NCBI GenBank assembly: GCA_037157565.1
Contig: JAZHRO010000026.1
Coordinates: 36,330,501 to 36,394,500 of the forward strand
Reading direction: 5' to 3'
Length of the DNA: 64,000 nucleotides
From: Thalassia testudinum
Taxonomy: Eukaryota; Streptophyta; Magnoliopsida; Alismatales; Hydrocharitaceae
The notes below the pieces were generated by a model, which saw nothing but the letters and a program-made list of their open reading frames with translations, had not been told where the DNA came from and did not search any database. This document shows positions 21,105 through 32,900 of this stretch, in pieces. Each line of letters opens with the position of its first letter. Positions within the stretch are counted from its first letter, which is position 1. A program made the translations under genes and the position numbers.

Positions 21105-24100
21105 ATGTCACCTAAACCAAAAAGTAAGGGAAAAGCACCTCAAGATGCTTTTCATAAGTTCTGCATTAATAAGGATGCTAAGTCAAAATTTAATTGGTAT
21201 AAAGAACTAAAACTTCATCATTGTAGGCTAGTTGAGTGGAAAGATTTCTTTCTTCAACTCTTTAGTTTTACCACTTACCTTTCAGAACAAAAACTCACGT
21301 ATTTTTTTGATAAGTAATTCTTTGCTGATGTTCCTGGAGTATACCCTGATGTTAATTGTCTATTCTTTGCTAATCTCCAAGAACAAGAAAATCAAGGTCA
21401 TCTTGTCTTAATAACAAATATTTTTTGTCAGAAAATCACCATCACACCTAAATTCTTGTCAGTCATTACTGAATGTCCTAATGAGGGTCATGCATTTAAC
21501 ACACTTAAGGAGCAATTTCCTACTCATAAAATCCATGAAACTCTTTTGCTCCTTAACTGTCAAGGCAAAGCATTGGTTGCCCCAAATATGACTTTTTTTG
21601 CTCGCGTCCTTTTTCGTATCTTAGCATGGAATTTAAGGGATAAAAATTTAGGGTTTCACAAAATACCTGTTGATATTTTACCCTTGATTTATGCTATCAT
21701 TACGAGTTTTCCGGTCAATTGGAACATAGTTTTCATTCACTTTCTTAGACCCCATTACCGCACATCAACTTTACCATTGGATATTTTGGTGTCACACTGT
21801 TACGAACGCGTGCCCCAGACGTCTGGGAGGTGACCCAGACGTCGGACCAGACGTCTGACCAGACGTCTGGGATCGTTTCCAGACGTCTGGAAAATAGTTT
21901 TTTTTCGCACGAAAGATTCGTCTGTGCGCCTGTGCGCGCAGACCCGCGATTCCCCTCTCTCTCTTTTTCCCTCTCTCTCTGCGGCTGCAGACCTGCCGCG
22001 CTCTCTCTCCCTCCTCCTCGCGCGGCCTTAAAAGGTCACGCCTCCCCTCCCGTCTCCACCGTCTCCTCCTTCTTCTCCTTCAGCCAGTGAGCGTGAGCGC
22101 GAGGGCGGCAGCGGCGGCCGCAGTGAGCGCGGAGGAGGTGCGGCATGCGAGAGCGGAGCTCTGCCGTGAGGGCGAGCTCGCCGGAGCGGCTTGGCCGGCC
22201 GGTGGAGGGCGCAGGGGGCGCGGAGCGACGCGGAGAGGGACCTGCTGCGGTCTGAGCAGCAGACTCGCGAGGTACGACGCGGGCGGCGTCGCGAGCGGAG
22301 GCCGAGGCGCGCCCTGATTCTGGAAAAATTTCCAGAATCAGACGTCTGGGTTGATAGCCAGACGGCGAGGGAGATGTCTGGAAGCTCATACAGACGTCTG
22401 AAAGGTGAGTATTCCGCCTTCTTCTTCCTTCCTGTCGACTGACCGTACTGAGGGAGGCAGTTGGCTGTGCGCAGGTTCGCTGATTCGTCATCCTTTGCGA
22501 ATCAGACGTCTGGAAGTTGTACCAGACGGGGCGAGTAACCTCCAGACGTCCGGGGTGACCATCGGACGTCTGGGAGCTAGGCCAGACGTCCCCGCAGACT
22601 TCTGGACGTCTGGGAAACCACGCTGGACAGGTAATTCTCTGATCCACTGTTTAAGACGTCTGGAAGAAGTTCCAGACATCTGATTTTGCACAGTATCATC
22701 TTTTTCGACCCGTTTAGGGCTCGTTCGAGCTCCGTTTTCCGCGATTCGAGTTGCGCTCTTTTCATAATTAATTCCTCTACCCGTCTACAGTAGCTATACA
22801 CTATTTTGAGACACTCCTTGTGTTTGATCCTTGTGATAGGACCTCATTCCGTTGCAGTCTTGGGAGTCGCGGAGGCACGCGGGATTCCCGATCACGCCCC
22901 CATTACTCCCGTTGTACCTGGTAGAGTGGCTTAAGTTATTAAAATCTGTTAAAGTATGGAACCTTACCTGGAAACTAGGACATTGCATGAATCCTAGGAA
23001 TGAGAAATGTATGGAATGATAGCTCCTAGGTGTTGCATGAATCCTAGGGCTGGAAAATTAGATTGTATGATAGATCCTAGGATATGGCATGAATCCTAGG
23101 ATGGAAAACTAGCGGAATGTATAATACTGCAGTCTTGGAAAAATGAAAAGGAATATAAAGTTGCCTGTGAATTGAATTAACAGCTGCCTGTTATGAATAA
23201 AGAAACGTGGGTGAGAACATGGATTTGTAAGAATGTGAAACTGGAAAGTGAAACCTAGATGTTTGAGTTAAAAGGATGGAACCCTACGGGGAATTAGGAG
23301 TGGAACTCCTGGAAAGAGAAAGGAATGGAACTGAGATGTTGTTCGCACTGTCTCTTGGGTACGCAGTACCAAGGGAAGTACCTGTACCTGTTTAGTGCAG
23401 AGTGGGGCCAGCCACCCCAGGGACCCGGGGTTAGGATTGGCCGCTCTGTACCGACTTGCTGGCTCTCGTGTACGTAGTACCGAGGAGAGCTACTAGTGTT
23501 AGGAGAGTACTAGCTACCCCACGGGCCCCGGGGTTCTGCTAGCCTCCTTCACCGACTTGTTAGGCCCACTGGGGCAAACCAGGGTAGTCAGGCGAGGGTG
23601 CGCGGACTGTGGAGGGGCAAGGCCCCGGTTTGGTTACTGTGGGGGGGTTGGACCCCGTGTTACTGAGAGGGCTCTGCCCTGTACTGGTTCCGTGCTGTGC
23701 TTTGGGCGCACCCGTTAACGGAAACGACTGACCGCGTGCCAGTACGGGTTAGCTACCTGTGCGTTTATCGCGCGTGCAGTAGTCACCGTTACGCCTGTCA
23801 GTGACCTTGGGGTGGTTGACTGAGGGTAGGATCACCACGGGGGACTCTCCCAGCCAGGAGAGCACCACGTGCTACTTCTACTTTTTGGAAAAGACTGCAA
23901 TCAAGATCGTTCCCACGAGGAACATTCGAGATCAAGTAAAAGATCTGAGGAATAAATGAAATAGTGAGACAATTGAAAAATGTAAATAAAGAAGTAATAG
24001 AACATAACAGCTACTGTACGCTCTACTGTTGTCTTAGTTTTTGTTGCCACTCTACTCAGCGTTTTGCTGACGTGTTACTCTCGTTACCTTTTTCAGGACC

Positions 24101-25131
24101 AGGTGTTGAGCAGCCAGGGTCAGCGGCTGCAGAGGACGCTGGGCCGAGTAGGGTCCAGTAGAGTTTACCACAGTCTTTTGTACCTCTTTTGTTTCTGTTA
24201 TAGTGAGTAGTTTTGTTTCCGCTGTACTTTCTTTACCTGCAGTTCGTGTTACATGATAAATGTTGTTCTACTGTTGTGGTGGTACCTACTGTAGTAGTTT
24301 CTTTCCTTACTACTGTACTTTCTTACTGTTAGTTATATTCATGCTGAATGTGGTTTATTTTACTGTCTTTTGGTTACTTCCTCGTTGGACGACTAGGTCT
24401 TGGGATTAGTCGAGTCGGTCCGGTTCTCGTGTCCCGTAGGGACTCGGGAATCGGGTCGTTACACACACATTCTTCATAAAAATAAAATTTACCTCTCTAA
24501 TTTTACTCCTCTCAGAAAAGTGGTTTATTTTAAATAATCCAATCTCCGAAAAATGAGAGTGAAGCCTGCTAGAGGGGAATCCTCTGGTGATGACGAAGAA
24601 GAAGAAGTTGATCTAAATGCTCAATCTTCTCATCCACCTCTTGAATCATCCTCCACTTTCATTCCTATAACCTACCCATATCCAGAAGCGGAAATACCTT
24701 GGGTAAATATATCTTATGTGTCTGGAACTAATCCCAATTTGGTAAATACCTTCAACTATATTGGTCAAAATTTAGCCAATCTAAATTTTGCCTTTCGTCA
24801 CATGAAATGCAAATTCTATGATTTTTCTCTTTCTATTGAGTCCTCCCATGCCACTTCTTCCACTCAACAACCTAAACAAAGCAAGAGGACTCAACCAAAA
24901 GCACCTCAAGAATACAGTGAAAGAAGGTAGAATCATTTTCAAGATCCATCACATGTATCAATGGCGGAAGAAGAACCTGTTCTTCATGATGATGAAGAAG
25001 AAGACACGGAAGCTGAAGAAGTTTCTTCTGAGGAAAGTGATGATGAAGATGAAGATGATGAAGACAACGATGATGATGATGATGCTGGTGGACATGTGCA
25101 AAAGCTAATTAGAAAACGTCCTAGAAATTAG
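21105..25131 (+). pseudogene. Sirevirus envelope-like ORF, interrupted by a solo LTR
   Basis: The ORF begins at ATG 21105 (MSPKPKSKGK). An N-terminal part with NKDAKSKFNWYKEL and VNCLFFANLQ resembles the plant putative transposon/env-like domain found after pol in Sireviruses. Stops lie at 21315, about 24535 and 24928. The 2666-bp LTR plus 5-bp duplicate splits it after about 230 codons, and the same frame continues on the far side. Without the insertion it is about 452 codons. The C-terminus is a highly acidic Asp/Glu run, then basic KLIRKRPRN. I see no convincing signal peptide or transmembrane segment, so envelope is a positional name. Function is unknown. Confidence 0.75.
21798..24463 (+). 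mobile_element. Solo LTR (2.7-kb family, copy 3), the best-preserved copy
   Basis: It begins TGTTACGAACGC and ends GGGTCGTTACA with perfect CACAC duplicates at 21793-21797 and 24464-24468. The order is: dense CCAGACGTCTGG array (21812-21893), CT microsatellite, GC-rich stretch, palindrome 22314-22341, second palindrome array (22340-22682), AT-rich middle with repeated GAATCCTAGG (22985-23100), GC-rich block with three hairpins (23614-23680) and a T-rich end. No coding region is credible. Long LTRs with these ends suggest a Ty3/gypsy source, but no internal region is present to prove it. Confidence 0.9.
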
Positions 25132-25482
25132 CTTAATTTTCATTTTGATTCTTGTTAAATTTGTATGACTTTTCAGACAATTATGTGCCAAGAATATTTC
25201 AAGTCTTACTTTTATGAACTTTATCATGTTATGATTCATACTTTGTTTGTTTATGTGAAATTGTTGCTTATTCATGTATCATGTTATGTTTGCTCATCTT
25301 TTTGCTTGCTTGACAAAAAGGGGGAGAAATGATTGTACTTCATATTTAAAATAGGGAGCTTAGTTTGAGGGGGAGGTTTTCACTCCTTGTGGAGTTTTTT
25401 TTTCTTCTCTTATTAAGTTTCTATTTATTCTTAAATATGAGTATTATCTTGTTTGCTTTGTCAACACCAAAAAGGGAGAGAT
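25132..25482 (+). other. Sirevirus 3' non-coding region with polypurine tracts
   Basis: Three purine runs occur: AAAAAGGGGGAGAAA near 25315, GAGGGGGAGG near 25368, and AAAAAGGGAGAG (25470-25480) two bases before the 3' LTR. The last is the polypurine tract. The others are upstream duplicates, a pattern common in Sireviruses. The rest is T-rich with no gene. Confidence 0.7.
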
Positions 25483-26814
25483 TGTTGGAACCTAGTTCCA
25501 TTTCTCTTCTATGTTTTGGTGTTAACAAAATCATTTTTAAATCTAATGTGTTTATGAAATATTACAGGTCAAAAGAATCTATAGATGCAAGCAACAAGAT
25601 TACATATGAAGAAGATTAGAAGACTAGTTTTTGTTGTATTAATTGTTTTCTAGAATCTTTGTACGTTTCCTAACAAGTAAAACAAAATCTAAAAGTTAAA
25701 ATCAAAGTGGAGATAATTAGAGTTCAGAAAATCATTCATTCACTCATTTCAAAACTCAAAATCGATTTTTTCAAAATCAAGTTGTTTAGAGTAGGTTGGA
25801 TCTCTCTAAAAATTGATTTACTCTTACAAAATGTGGTACTTATTGCAAGTACCGGTATTGGTCATAAGTGCCAGTACATGCTAGGCACAGGTTTGGACCT
25901 AAGTCCCAAATTGTGAACAACAAGTACCCGTACTCATCGTCAGTACCGGTATCAAGTGGTCACAGTTTGTGCACTTGGTTTTTGCCTGGATCATACAAGT
26001 ACCGGTACTAATCACTAGTACCGGTACATGTAGGTCATTGAACCCAAATCTGTGAGTCACAAGTACCGGTACTCATGATGAGTACCGGTACCTGGTGACT
26101 TAGTTGGGCTGATTGTAACCAGTCAGTACCGGTACCTAAGGTTTAGTACCGGTACCAACTAACCGTTGTGACTAATCTGAATGGCTATTTTGCAATTAAA
26201 TCTATCCTTAATCTTCCCAAATTACCCCTAACAGCTAGTAAACGTAGGGAAGGTGCTTAGTGGGTTATATAAGCACTCCTTGAATGTCTTTTGCACCTAC
26301 CAAGAAGCAAAAAATTCTATCTTTGTCTACACCTTCATTTCTCAAATTACTAGCTGCAAAAGAGCTTGTCTTGTTGCAATTCTCTCAAGGCCATTCTCCA
26401 CTTGCAACAGGTTTTCAAGGCGATCGTGTTCTTCTCTGAAAAATTTGTTTGTTTTACACTTTAATTTTCTCATTAGATTAATTTACATACTCAAATTAAG
26501 CAATATAATTGTTGGAGACTTAGAGATTAATTGTAAGCTTTTATTTGTATTTTTCTTACACCTGTATCTTTATTTCTTTTCAATATTTTGTAATTGGGTT
26601 GAGGTAACTCGTTAATTGCCTCAAATTTTAGTAAATTGATTCCCTCCGGATTGAGGGAATTGGGTTAAAATTCCTAAGTCGGGAGACTTAGGTAGTGGAG
26701 TACCCAAGTGAGGGGAACCACCATATATCATATGCATTTTGTGGTTTGTTTTGTCTTGTAAATTTTTTTTACCACACTACTCATCCCCCCCTTCTAGTGT
26801 GCTTGTGATTTACA
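25483..26814 (+). repeat. 3' LTR of the Sirevirus
   Basis: Partner of 889-2224, ending GTGCTTGTGATTTACA. Its palindrome array (25845-26155) keeps more exact GTACCGGTAC copies than the 5' LTR, and the TATA box is at 26266-26272. Differences between LTRs are scattered substitutions and small indels. Confidence 0.92.
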
Positions 26815-29424
26815 AATCCTACACACATAAGATATAGGTTTGGCTTCTTTGAAGTATAGGCAAACCTGTGAATAACTGGTACCAGTATTAAGGCTTAATA
26901 TTGGTACATGTTGGTTATAAGTATGCCTTCATAAGGCAAAGAGAAGTTTTGATTTACTCATCTACATGCTATGTGTGCTAGTACCCATCTTTAGTACTAG
27001 CACCCACAAGGTATAGAGTTAGCCCTTTGTTTGTTGCAAATAAAATTGTGAGTCACTAGTATCGGTAGCATCCTTTAGTACCAGTATCAATTATCCATTG
27101 GGCCAGATCTGAATGCCTAAATAAGTGAATTTTTTGTTATTAACATTGGGATTTAAATCTAAATGGCTAATATATGAAATCCCTTATTCCTAACCCTACA
27201 AATAGACCTTTGGAACCTTATTTTACATGCAAGAAAAACAATAGCTTTGGTGCTCAAAAGAGAATCTCTATACCATTTTTCTCTATGATAAGTAGCTCAT
27301 TGTTCTATGCTTTCTACGCTACTCATTCTCCTTTAAGATAAATTTGTAAACATGTATGGATTCACTTCTTAATGGTTGCACGTCTAGATCCTTAGGCTCT
27401 CAAATTGGTAACTTATATTTAATTGTTGTTGGGAGGCCTAGGTTAATTATTGTAAGATCTTTCTTATTGTCTTACAACTATACTAAATTGTTCTCAATTT
27501 CATTACTTGTAATTGGGTTGAGGTTTAAAGTGCACTAGAAGTGGGTGATTAGTGCAATTAAATTAAATACGAATTAAAAAGATGCAACAAGGCAATCACA
27601 AGATATGCAAGGAATTTTAGGTGGAAAGCCCTCAATGGGTAAAAATCACCAACTAAGTTAGCCTGACTTAGGATTTTCCAATTGCCAAGTGATCAACCAA
27701 TCACTAACTACACCACTTTGAATGAGGGTGGTGTCTCTCAAGTACAATCCCACCTTTGATCCCAAACTAGATGTTTTACCCTTCCACTAGGAAGAGAAGG
27801 GAATCCAATAGGTTAGCTTCTACAAAAAGGAAATTACAACCACAACCTATAGAGCCCAAATGAGATAGGTAACATGCTTAGCTACTATAGGAAGAAAATA
27901 TGGTGAATCAGAGTGAAGAATCAGGGAAGATCTCTCAAGTAGTGACTTGAGCATAAGAGACTTTTTAGTAGGAAAGTGTTAAGAGAGCTTTTTAGTCTAT
28001 AATGGTGTTTTTAGTCTCCAATGCTGCGTATAAGGCTAAGGGGTGTTCATGTCTACTTATAGAGTTCATTGAAAGGCTTTAGAATGATTCATATAGGTAT
28101 TATAGTCCTTGGGGACAATCTAGAGAATATTTGATTAAAATCTAACAAGTATGCAAACTAATCAATGTCTAACAATAAAATATTGGACGCATAGTATATT
28201 GATCAAATGTCTAATTCAGGTCAATCAGTCATCTGTAAAAGAAAATGGACATTTGGAAAAGGAAGGCATGATTTTTCTCTTGTTAGATTAGATCTTGTGA
28301 AGGATTCATCCATCAAAAGATCATACGTTTGGTGCCAGTCTATCAAACATCTGTGAACATGATCAAACATCTAGAAATGAAGGGTGAAGTCCCTAGAATG
28401 GCTTCTAATTTGTTTGGATCATTTGCATGGTACTTGGTCCAAAGGATCAGATGTCTAGAGGATGTTTGGAACGAGTGCTGAAAGTCTAACGATGATAATT
28501 ACATCAAAGATCGAATTTCTTAAAAGTTGGGAAATCAAGATTATGTCTGACAACAAAGATTTAGGGTTAATTGAAATCCCAATGTCTCTATATTGGATGT
28601 CTAGCAAAGGTATCAGAGATCTGGAAGAAGGATTAAATGTCTAGCAAAGGTATCAATCATCTGGAAGGATGATTGGACGTCTGCAAAGGGAAATCGTCGC
28701 CTAAAGTGCTAAACACAGAACTTGAAGGATTTATAGCTCATTGGACACCTAACCAAGTGGTTGGATGTCTCAAATAGAATCATCAAATGTTTGAAGAAAA
28801 GATCAGATGTCTGGTTAGAGAGATTATTTTGAGTTTAAGTTTTGATTTTGATCCTATGGTTTGCCTAAGTGTTGTAGGGTTGTGTAGGAGCTACCTAGGA
28901 TTTAGTGGGTTCACTAGGGATCTTTTACATCACATCTACACTTAAGAAGAATAAAATACATCTTTCTCAAATGATACAACAAGGAGTAAATTACAACCTA
29001 ATCTAAAGATATCTTTGCATCTCCGAGGGGCTTTAAATTCAATCCATGTTCCTGCAAACTTGTTAAATACATATATATGCATAGGAAATATATGAAATAA
29101 AATGGATTGTGCTTCTAATTTTATTAAGGATTTTCTTTAAGTCATTTTTTAATTCCTTAATAGAATTTATTTAATAGGGGTTGCACCGAAAAAGGTAACC
29201 TGTTAATTACTTTGTTTAGTGAATTTGATTCCCCCAGGGTAAGGAAATCAGGGTTTAAAATCATATGCTGGGAGGCTTGGGTATTAGAGTACCTAGGGTA
29301 GGGAACCACTTACATCCTACGTACTATTTTTGTGATTTGGCTTTTACATTTCTTGTGCTACTTTTTTGATCCCATACTATTTATGCCCCCTTTTAGTGTG
29401 CACTTATATTTTTTTGATCCTACA
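26815..29424 (+). mobile_element. LTR of an older Sirevirus relative, interrupted
   Basis: Positions 26815-27080 carry decayed TACCAGTAC-type motifs like a Sirevirus U3. From 27104 the sequence matches 29938-30405, and 29192-29424 matches 33118-33304, defining two copies of one LTR. It ends GATCCTACA at 29424, followed by a primer site variant. The R/U5 part resembles the younger LTR (GGGTTGAGGTAAC, then the block with GGGAACCAC). A 1.67-kb insertion splits it at 27525-29191. Confidence 0.7.
27525..29191. mobile_element. Unclassified 1.67-kb insertion in the older LTR
   Basis: The LTR alignment breaks between GGGTTGAGGT and AAGGTAACCTG, giving flanks GAGGT and AAGGT (possible 5-bp duplicate with one mismatch). 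The ends read TTTAAAGTGCAC and, reversed, TTTTCGGTGCAA, a weak terminal inverted repeat. The interior (28190-28815) has many spaced AGATGTCT, GGATGTCT and ATCATCTGG motifs, which look like deaminated versions of AGACGTCTGG. No coding sequence is seen. It could be a solo LTR or a non-autonomous DNA element. Confidence 0.5.
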
Positions 29425-29426
29425 GG

Positions 29427-29937
29427 TGATATTAGAGCACGGTTGTGAGTCGATGTGACAAATCTACTTACACATGGCTTCACAACATAAGCGTATCGAG
29501 AGGTAGTCGAGCATTGACCCATCCTCCACACTTTGATGGGTTAGACTATGGGTACTTGAAGAAAAGGATGCATGTTTTTCTAAAGTCACTGGATGAGGAG
29601 GTGTGGGGTCATATTCAAATAAATATGCTAATCTAGTAGTAACCGAAGTAGCATTGATGACTGATTAGAAGAAGAAAGTCATGTGCAACACCAAGGCAAT
29701 GAATGCACTTTACTGTGCATTATCAAAGGAAGAGTTCAACTGCATATCAGCGTGTGAGTTTGCTTACAAAATCTAGAATACACTTCAAGTGACATATGAA
29801 GGAACCAACAAGGTAAGAGAGACCTATGTTAGTATTCTAATAGAACATTATGAATGTTTTAGAATGGTGAACGGAGAAATAATAAAGGATACGTAGATGT
29901 GACTTGGAGAGATTGGGAACCCAAGGAAGAATCTTAG
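29427..29937 (+). pseudogene. Gag fragment of the older Sirevirus relative
   Basis: After a decayed primer site (TGATATTAGAGC, 29427-29438) comes an ATG at 29474 and Gag remnants matching the younger element: PPHFDGLDYGYLKK, then NALYCALSKEEFN, YEGTNKVRETYVSILIEHYECF. Stops and a frameshift interrupt it. At 29937 the Gag text stops and LTR text begins mid-sequence, so the rest of the element is deleted. Confidence 0.8.
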
Positions 29938-32900
29938 GCCAGATCTGAATGCCTAAATAAGTGGATTTTTGGTTATTAACATTGAGATTTAAACCTAAAT
30001 GGCTAGTATTTGAAATCCCTTGTTCTTAAATCTATAAATAACCTTTGGAACCTTATTTTACATATAAGAAAAATAAGAACACCTTTTGTGCTCGAAAGAG
30101 AATCTCTATACCATTTTTCTATGTGATAAATAGTTCATTGTTCTACACTTTCTACATTGCTCTTTCTCCATCGAGACAAGCTCACAAATGTGCTTGGATT
30201 CACTTCTTAATCACTACATGCCTAGATCCTTAGGCTCTCAAATTAATAATTTCCATTTAATTGTCGTTGGAAGGCCTAGGTTAATTGTTGTAAGATCTTT
30301 CCATTTGTCTTACACCAATACTAAATTGTTCTTAGTTTCATTATTCGTAATTGAGTTGAGGTAACATCTTAATCACCTTGTTTAGAAAATTTAATTCTCT
30401 TGGGGTGTTACGAATAGGGCATCTGACGTAGTTTAAGATGTCTGGAAGGTGGCCCAGACATCTGGCCAGACGTCTAGAGCCCTTCCTAGATGTCTGGTAT
30501 TAATTTTTTTTGGCGTACAGGTTCTCGTCTGCGCGCGTGCACGTGCAGAGTGAATCTGCTGCCTTCGTTCTTCTCTTTTCTCTCCCTCCCTGTAGACGAC
30601 ACAGTCTTCCTCTCTCTCTCTCCCCGCACTGCCTTCAAATAGTGCCTTCCCCTCCCTCACCCTCACTTCACCGCCTTCTTCTTCTTCTCCCTGTCATCAA
30701 GAGAGCGCGCGGGCAAGAGTGGCAGCAGCGATTGCTGCGAGCGTGTAGGAAGGAGGAGTTGTTGCGAGAGGAAGAAGAAGCTCGACCGTGAGGGTGTGAG
30801 CTTGCCGAGGCAACTAGAGCCGGCCGGCGGGAGAGCAGCTAGCGTGGGGTGTCGCGGAGGAGCTGCTACAGCTCTGGCAGCAAGCAGACGCGGTGTGGCG
30901 CGGCCGTACACTGCGGGCGGAGAGCGAGAAAGGTCCTGATTCTGGGAAAATTTCCCAGAATCAGACGTCTGGACTTACATCCAGACATCTGGCAGGTACA
31001 ATATTTCTAATCTTCTCCTTTTTACGCGTGTACGGCCATGCAGTCGTCCGCCGTGTTCTTCTGCACCTCTTCGTGATGAGAGCGAGCGTGTGTGTGTGCA
31101 GGTTTTGTTCAGGAGGGCACTAGGGCTCGCCATCCCACACAGATGAGACATCTGTGCACAGCACCAGACGACCGAGAGAGCCTCCAGACATTCGGGGTGA
31201 CAATCGGACGTTTGGAAACTAAGTCCAGACGGTCCAGCGGGCTTCTGGACGTCTGAAGGACTGCGCAAACCAAGGTATGACCTGAGCTACCTTTTAAGAC
31301 GTCTGGAAGAAGTTCCAAACGTCTGATTTTGGACAGACTGGTTGTTTTTGACCCATTTAGGGTCCGTTCGGAGTCCGTTTTCCGCGTTTCAAGTTTCGTT
31401 CTTCCCAGATTTAATTCCTCTACCTATTTACAGTAATTATATACTATTTTGAGTAGCTCCTTGTCTTTGATCCTTGCATTAGGACCCCGTTCCGTTGCGA
31501 CTTTGGGGGTTGCGGAGGCACGCGGGATTGCCGACCATGCCCCTAGTACTCCCGATTTCGCGCGTAGAGTGGCCCTTTCAATTAATTATCAAAAATTATG
31601 CAAGTGTGAAATAATTAATAGAGTCTAGGGCATTGCATGAACCCTAGGACTGAAAAGAACAGATTGAATGATAGATACTAGGGTACTGCATGAATCCTAG
31701 GACTGGAAAACTAGATTGAATGATAGATCCTAGGGTATGGCATGAATCCTAGGATTGGAAAACTAGTTGATTATATATACATTGCAGTCTGGGAAAAGTA
31801 GAAAGGAAATGATAACTGCCTGTAAAATTGTTAACAGTTGCCTGTTTACGAATGAATAATCACTGAAAACATGGGTTATATGGATATAAAGCTGGAACCG
31901 TAAAACCTAAATTGGCTGAGTTAAAAGAGCATGAACCCTACAGGGAGTTAGGAGTAGAACTCCTAGAAAGTGAATGGAATAGAATTGGGGAAGTGAGCTG
32001 GCCCTTGAGTACGGAGTACCAAGGAGAGCAACTGTTTCCCCCCTGTTTAGTGCAGAGCGGAGCCAGCCGCCCCAGGGACCCTGGGTTAGGTCTGGCCACT
32101 TTGTACCGACTTTTGGCCCTTGTGTACATAGTACCGAGGAGAGCTACTAGTGTAGGGAGAGCACTAGCTACCCCACGAGTCCCGAGGTTCTGCTAGCCCT
32201 CCTACACCGACTTGCTAGGCCCACTGGGCAAACCAGGGTAGTCAGGGGAGGGTGCGCGGACTGTGGAGGGGTAAGACCCCTGTTTGGTTACTGTGGAGGG
32301 GCTGAGCCCCTGTTACTGAGAGGGCTCTGCCCCATACTGGTTCTGTGCTGTGCTTTGGGCGCACCCGTTAACGGAAACGACTGACCGCGTGTCAGTGCGG
32401 GGTAGCTACCCGAGCGTTTATCGCGCGTGCCGTAGTCACCGTTACGTCTGTCAGCGACCTTGGGGTGGTTGACTGAGGGTAGGACCACCACGGGGGTCTC
32501 TCCCGGCCAGGAGAGCACCACGTGTTACTTCTACTTTTCGGGAAAGACTGCAATCAAGATCGTTCCCACGAGGAACATTCAAGATCAAGAGAAGGATCTG
32601 AGAAATAATCAATAGTGAATAAATGGAAAAATAAAAGCAAGAAATAATAAATATAACAGCTACTGTCCACCGTACTGTTTCTTTTAGCTTTTAGTTGCCA
32701 CTCTACTCAGCGTTTTGCTGACGTGTCACCCTTGTTACCTTTTCAGGACCTGGTGTTGAGCAGCCAGAGTCAGCAGCTGCAGAGGGTGCTGGGCCTAGTA
32801 GAGCCCAGTAGTGTTACTTGTAGTACCTACTGTACTTTTCTTTCCGTTGTAGTGAGTAGTTTATGTTACCCCTGTACTCTTTTCGTTGTAAGCTTCATGT

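Larger units (their letters stand above)
889..26814 (+). mobile_element. Sirevirus-like Ty1/copia LTR retrotransposon, split by three insertions
   Basis: Near-identical LTRs begin TGTTAGAACC or TGTTGGAACC and end in TACA (TATA in the decayed left copy). A primer site for initiator Met tRNA follows the 5' LTR, and a purine tract AAAAAGGGAGAG abuts the 3' LTR. Between them come gag, protease, integrase, RT, RNase H and a separate envelope-like ORF, which is the Sirevirus (SIRE/Maximus) gene order. Insertions at 5256-10823, 10922-18877 and 21798-24463 total about 16.2 kb with their duplications, leaving about 9.7 kb, normal for the lineage. All ORFs carry stops or frameshifts, so the copy is dead. 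No clear target duplication is visible at its outer ends. Confidence 0.88.

Noticed and set aside
22985..23100. Repeated GAATCCTAGG units as a CRISPR-like or satellite array
   Set aside because: Only a few units with drift, inside an LTR and conserved in the sister LTRs (also 6740-6860 reversed and 31625-31760). This is an LTR feature in a plant genome.
889..26814. Matching 5-bp target duplication at the Sirevirus outer ends
   Set aside because: Flanks are CACAT and AATCC. A looser CACACAT match lies a few bases inside the right flank but not at the edge.
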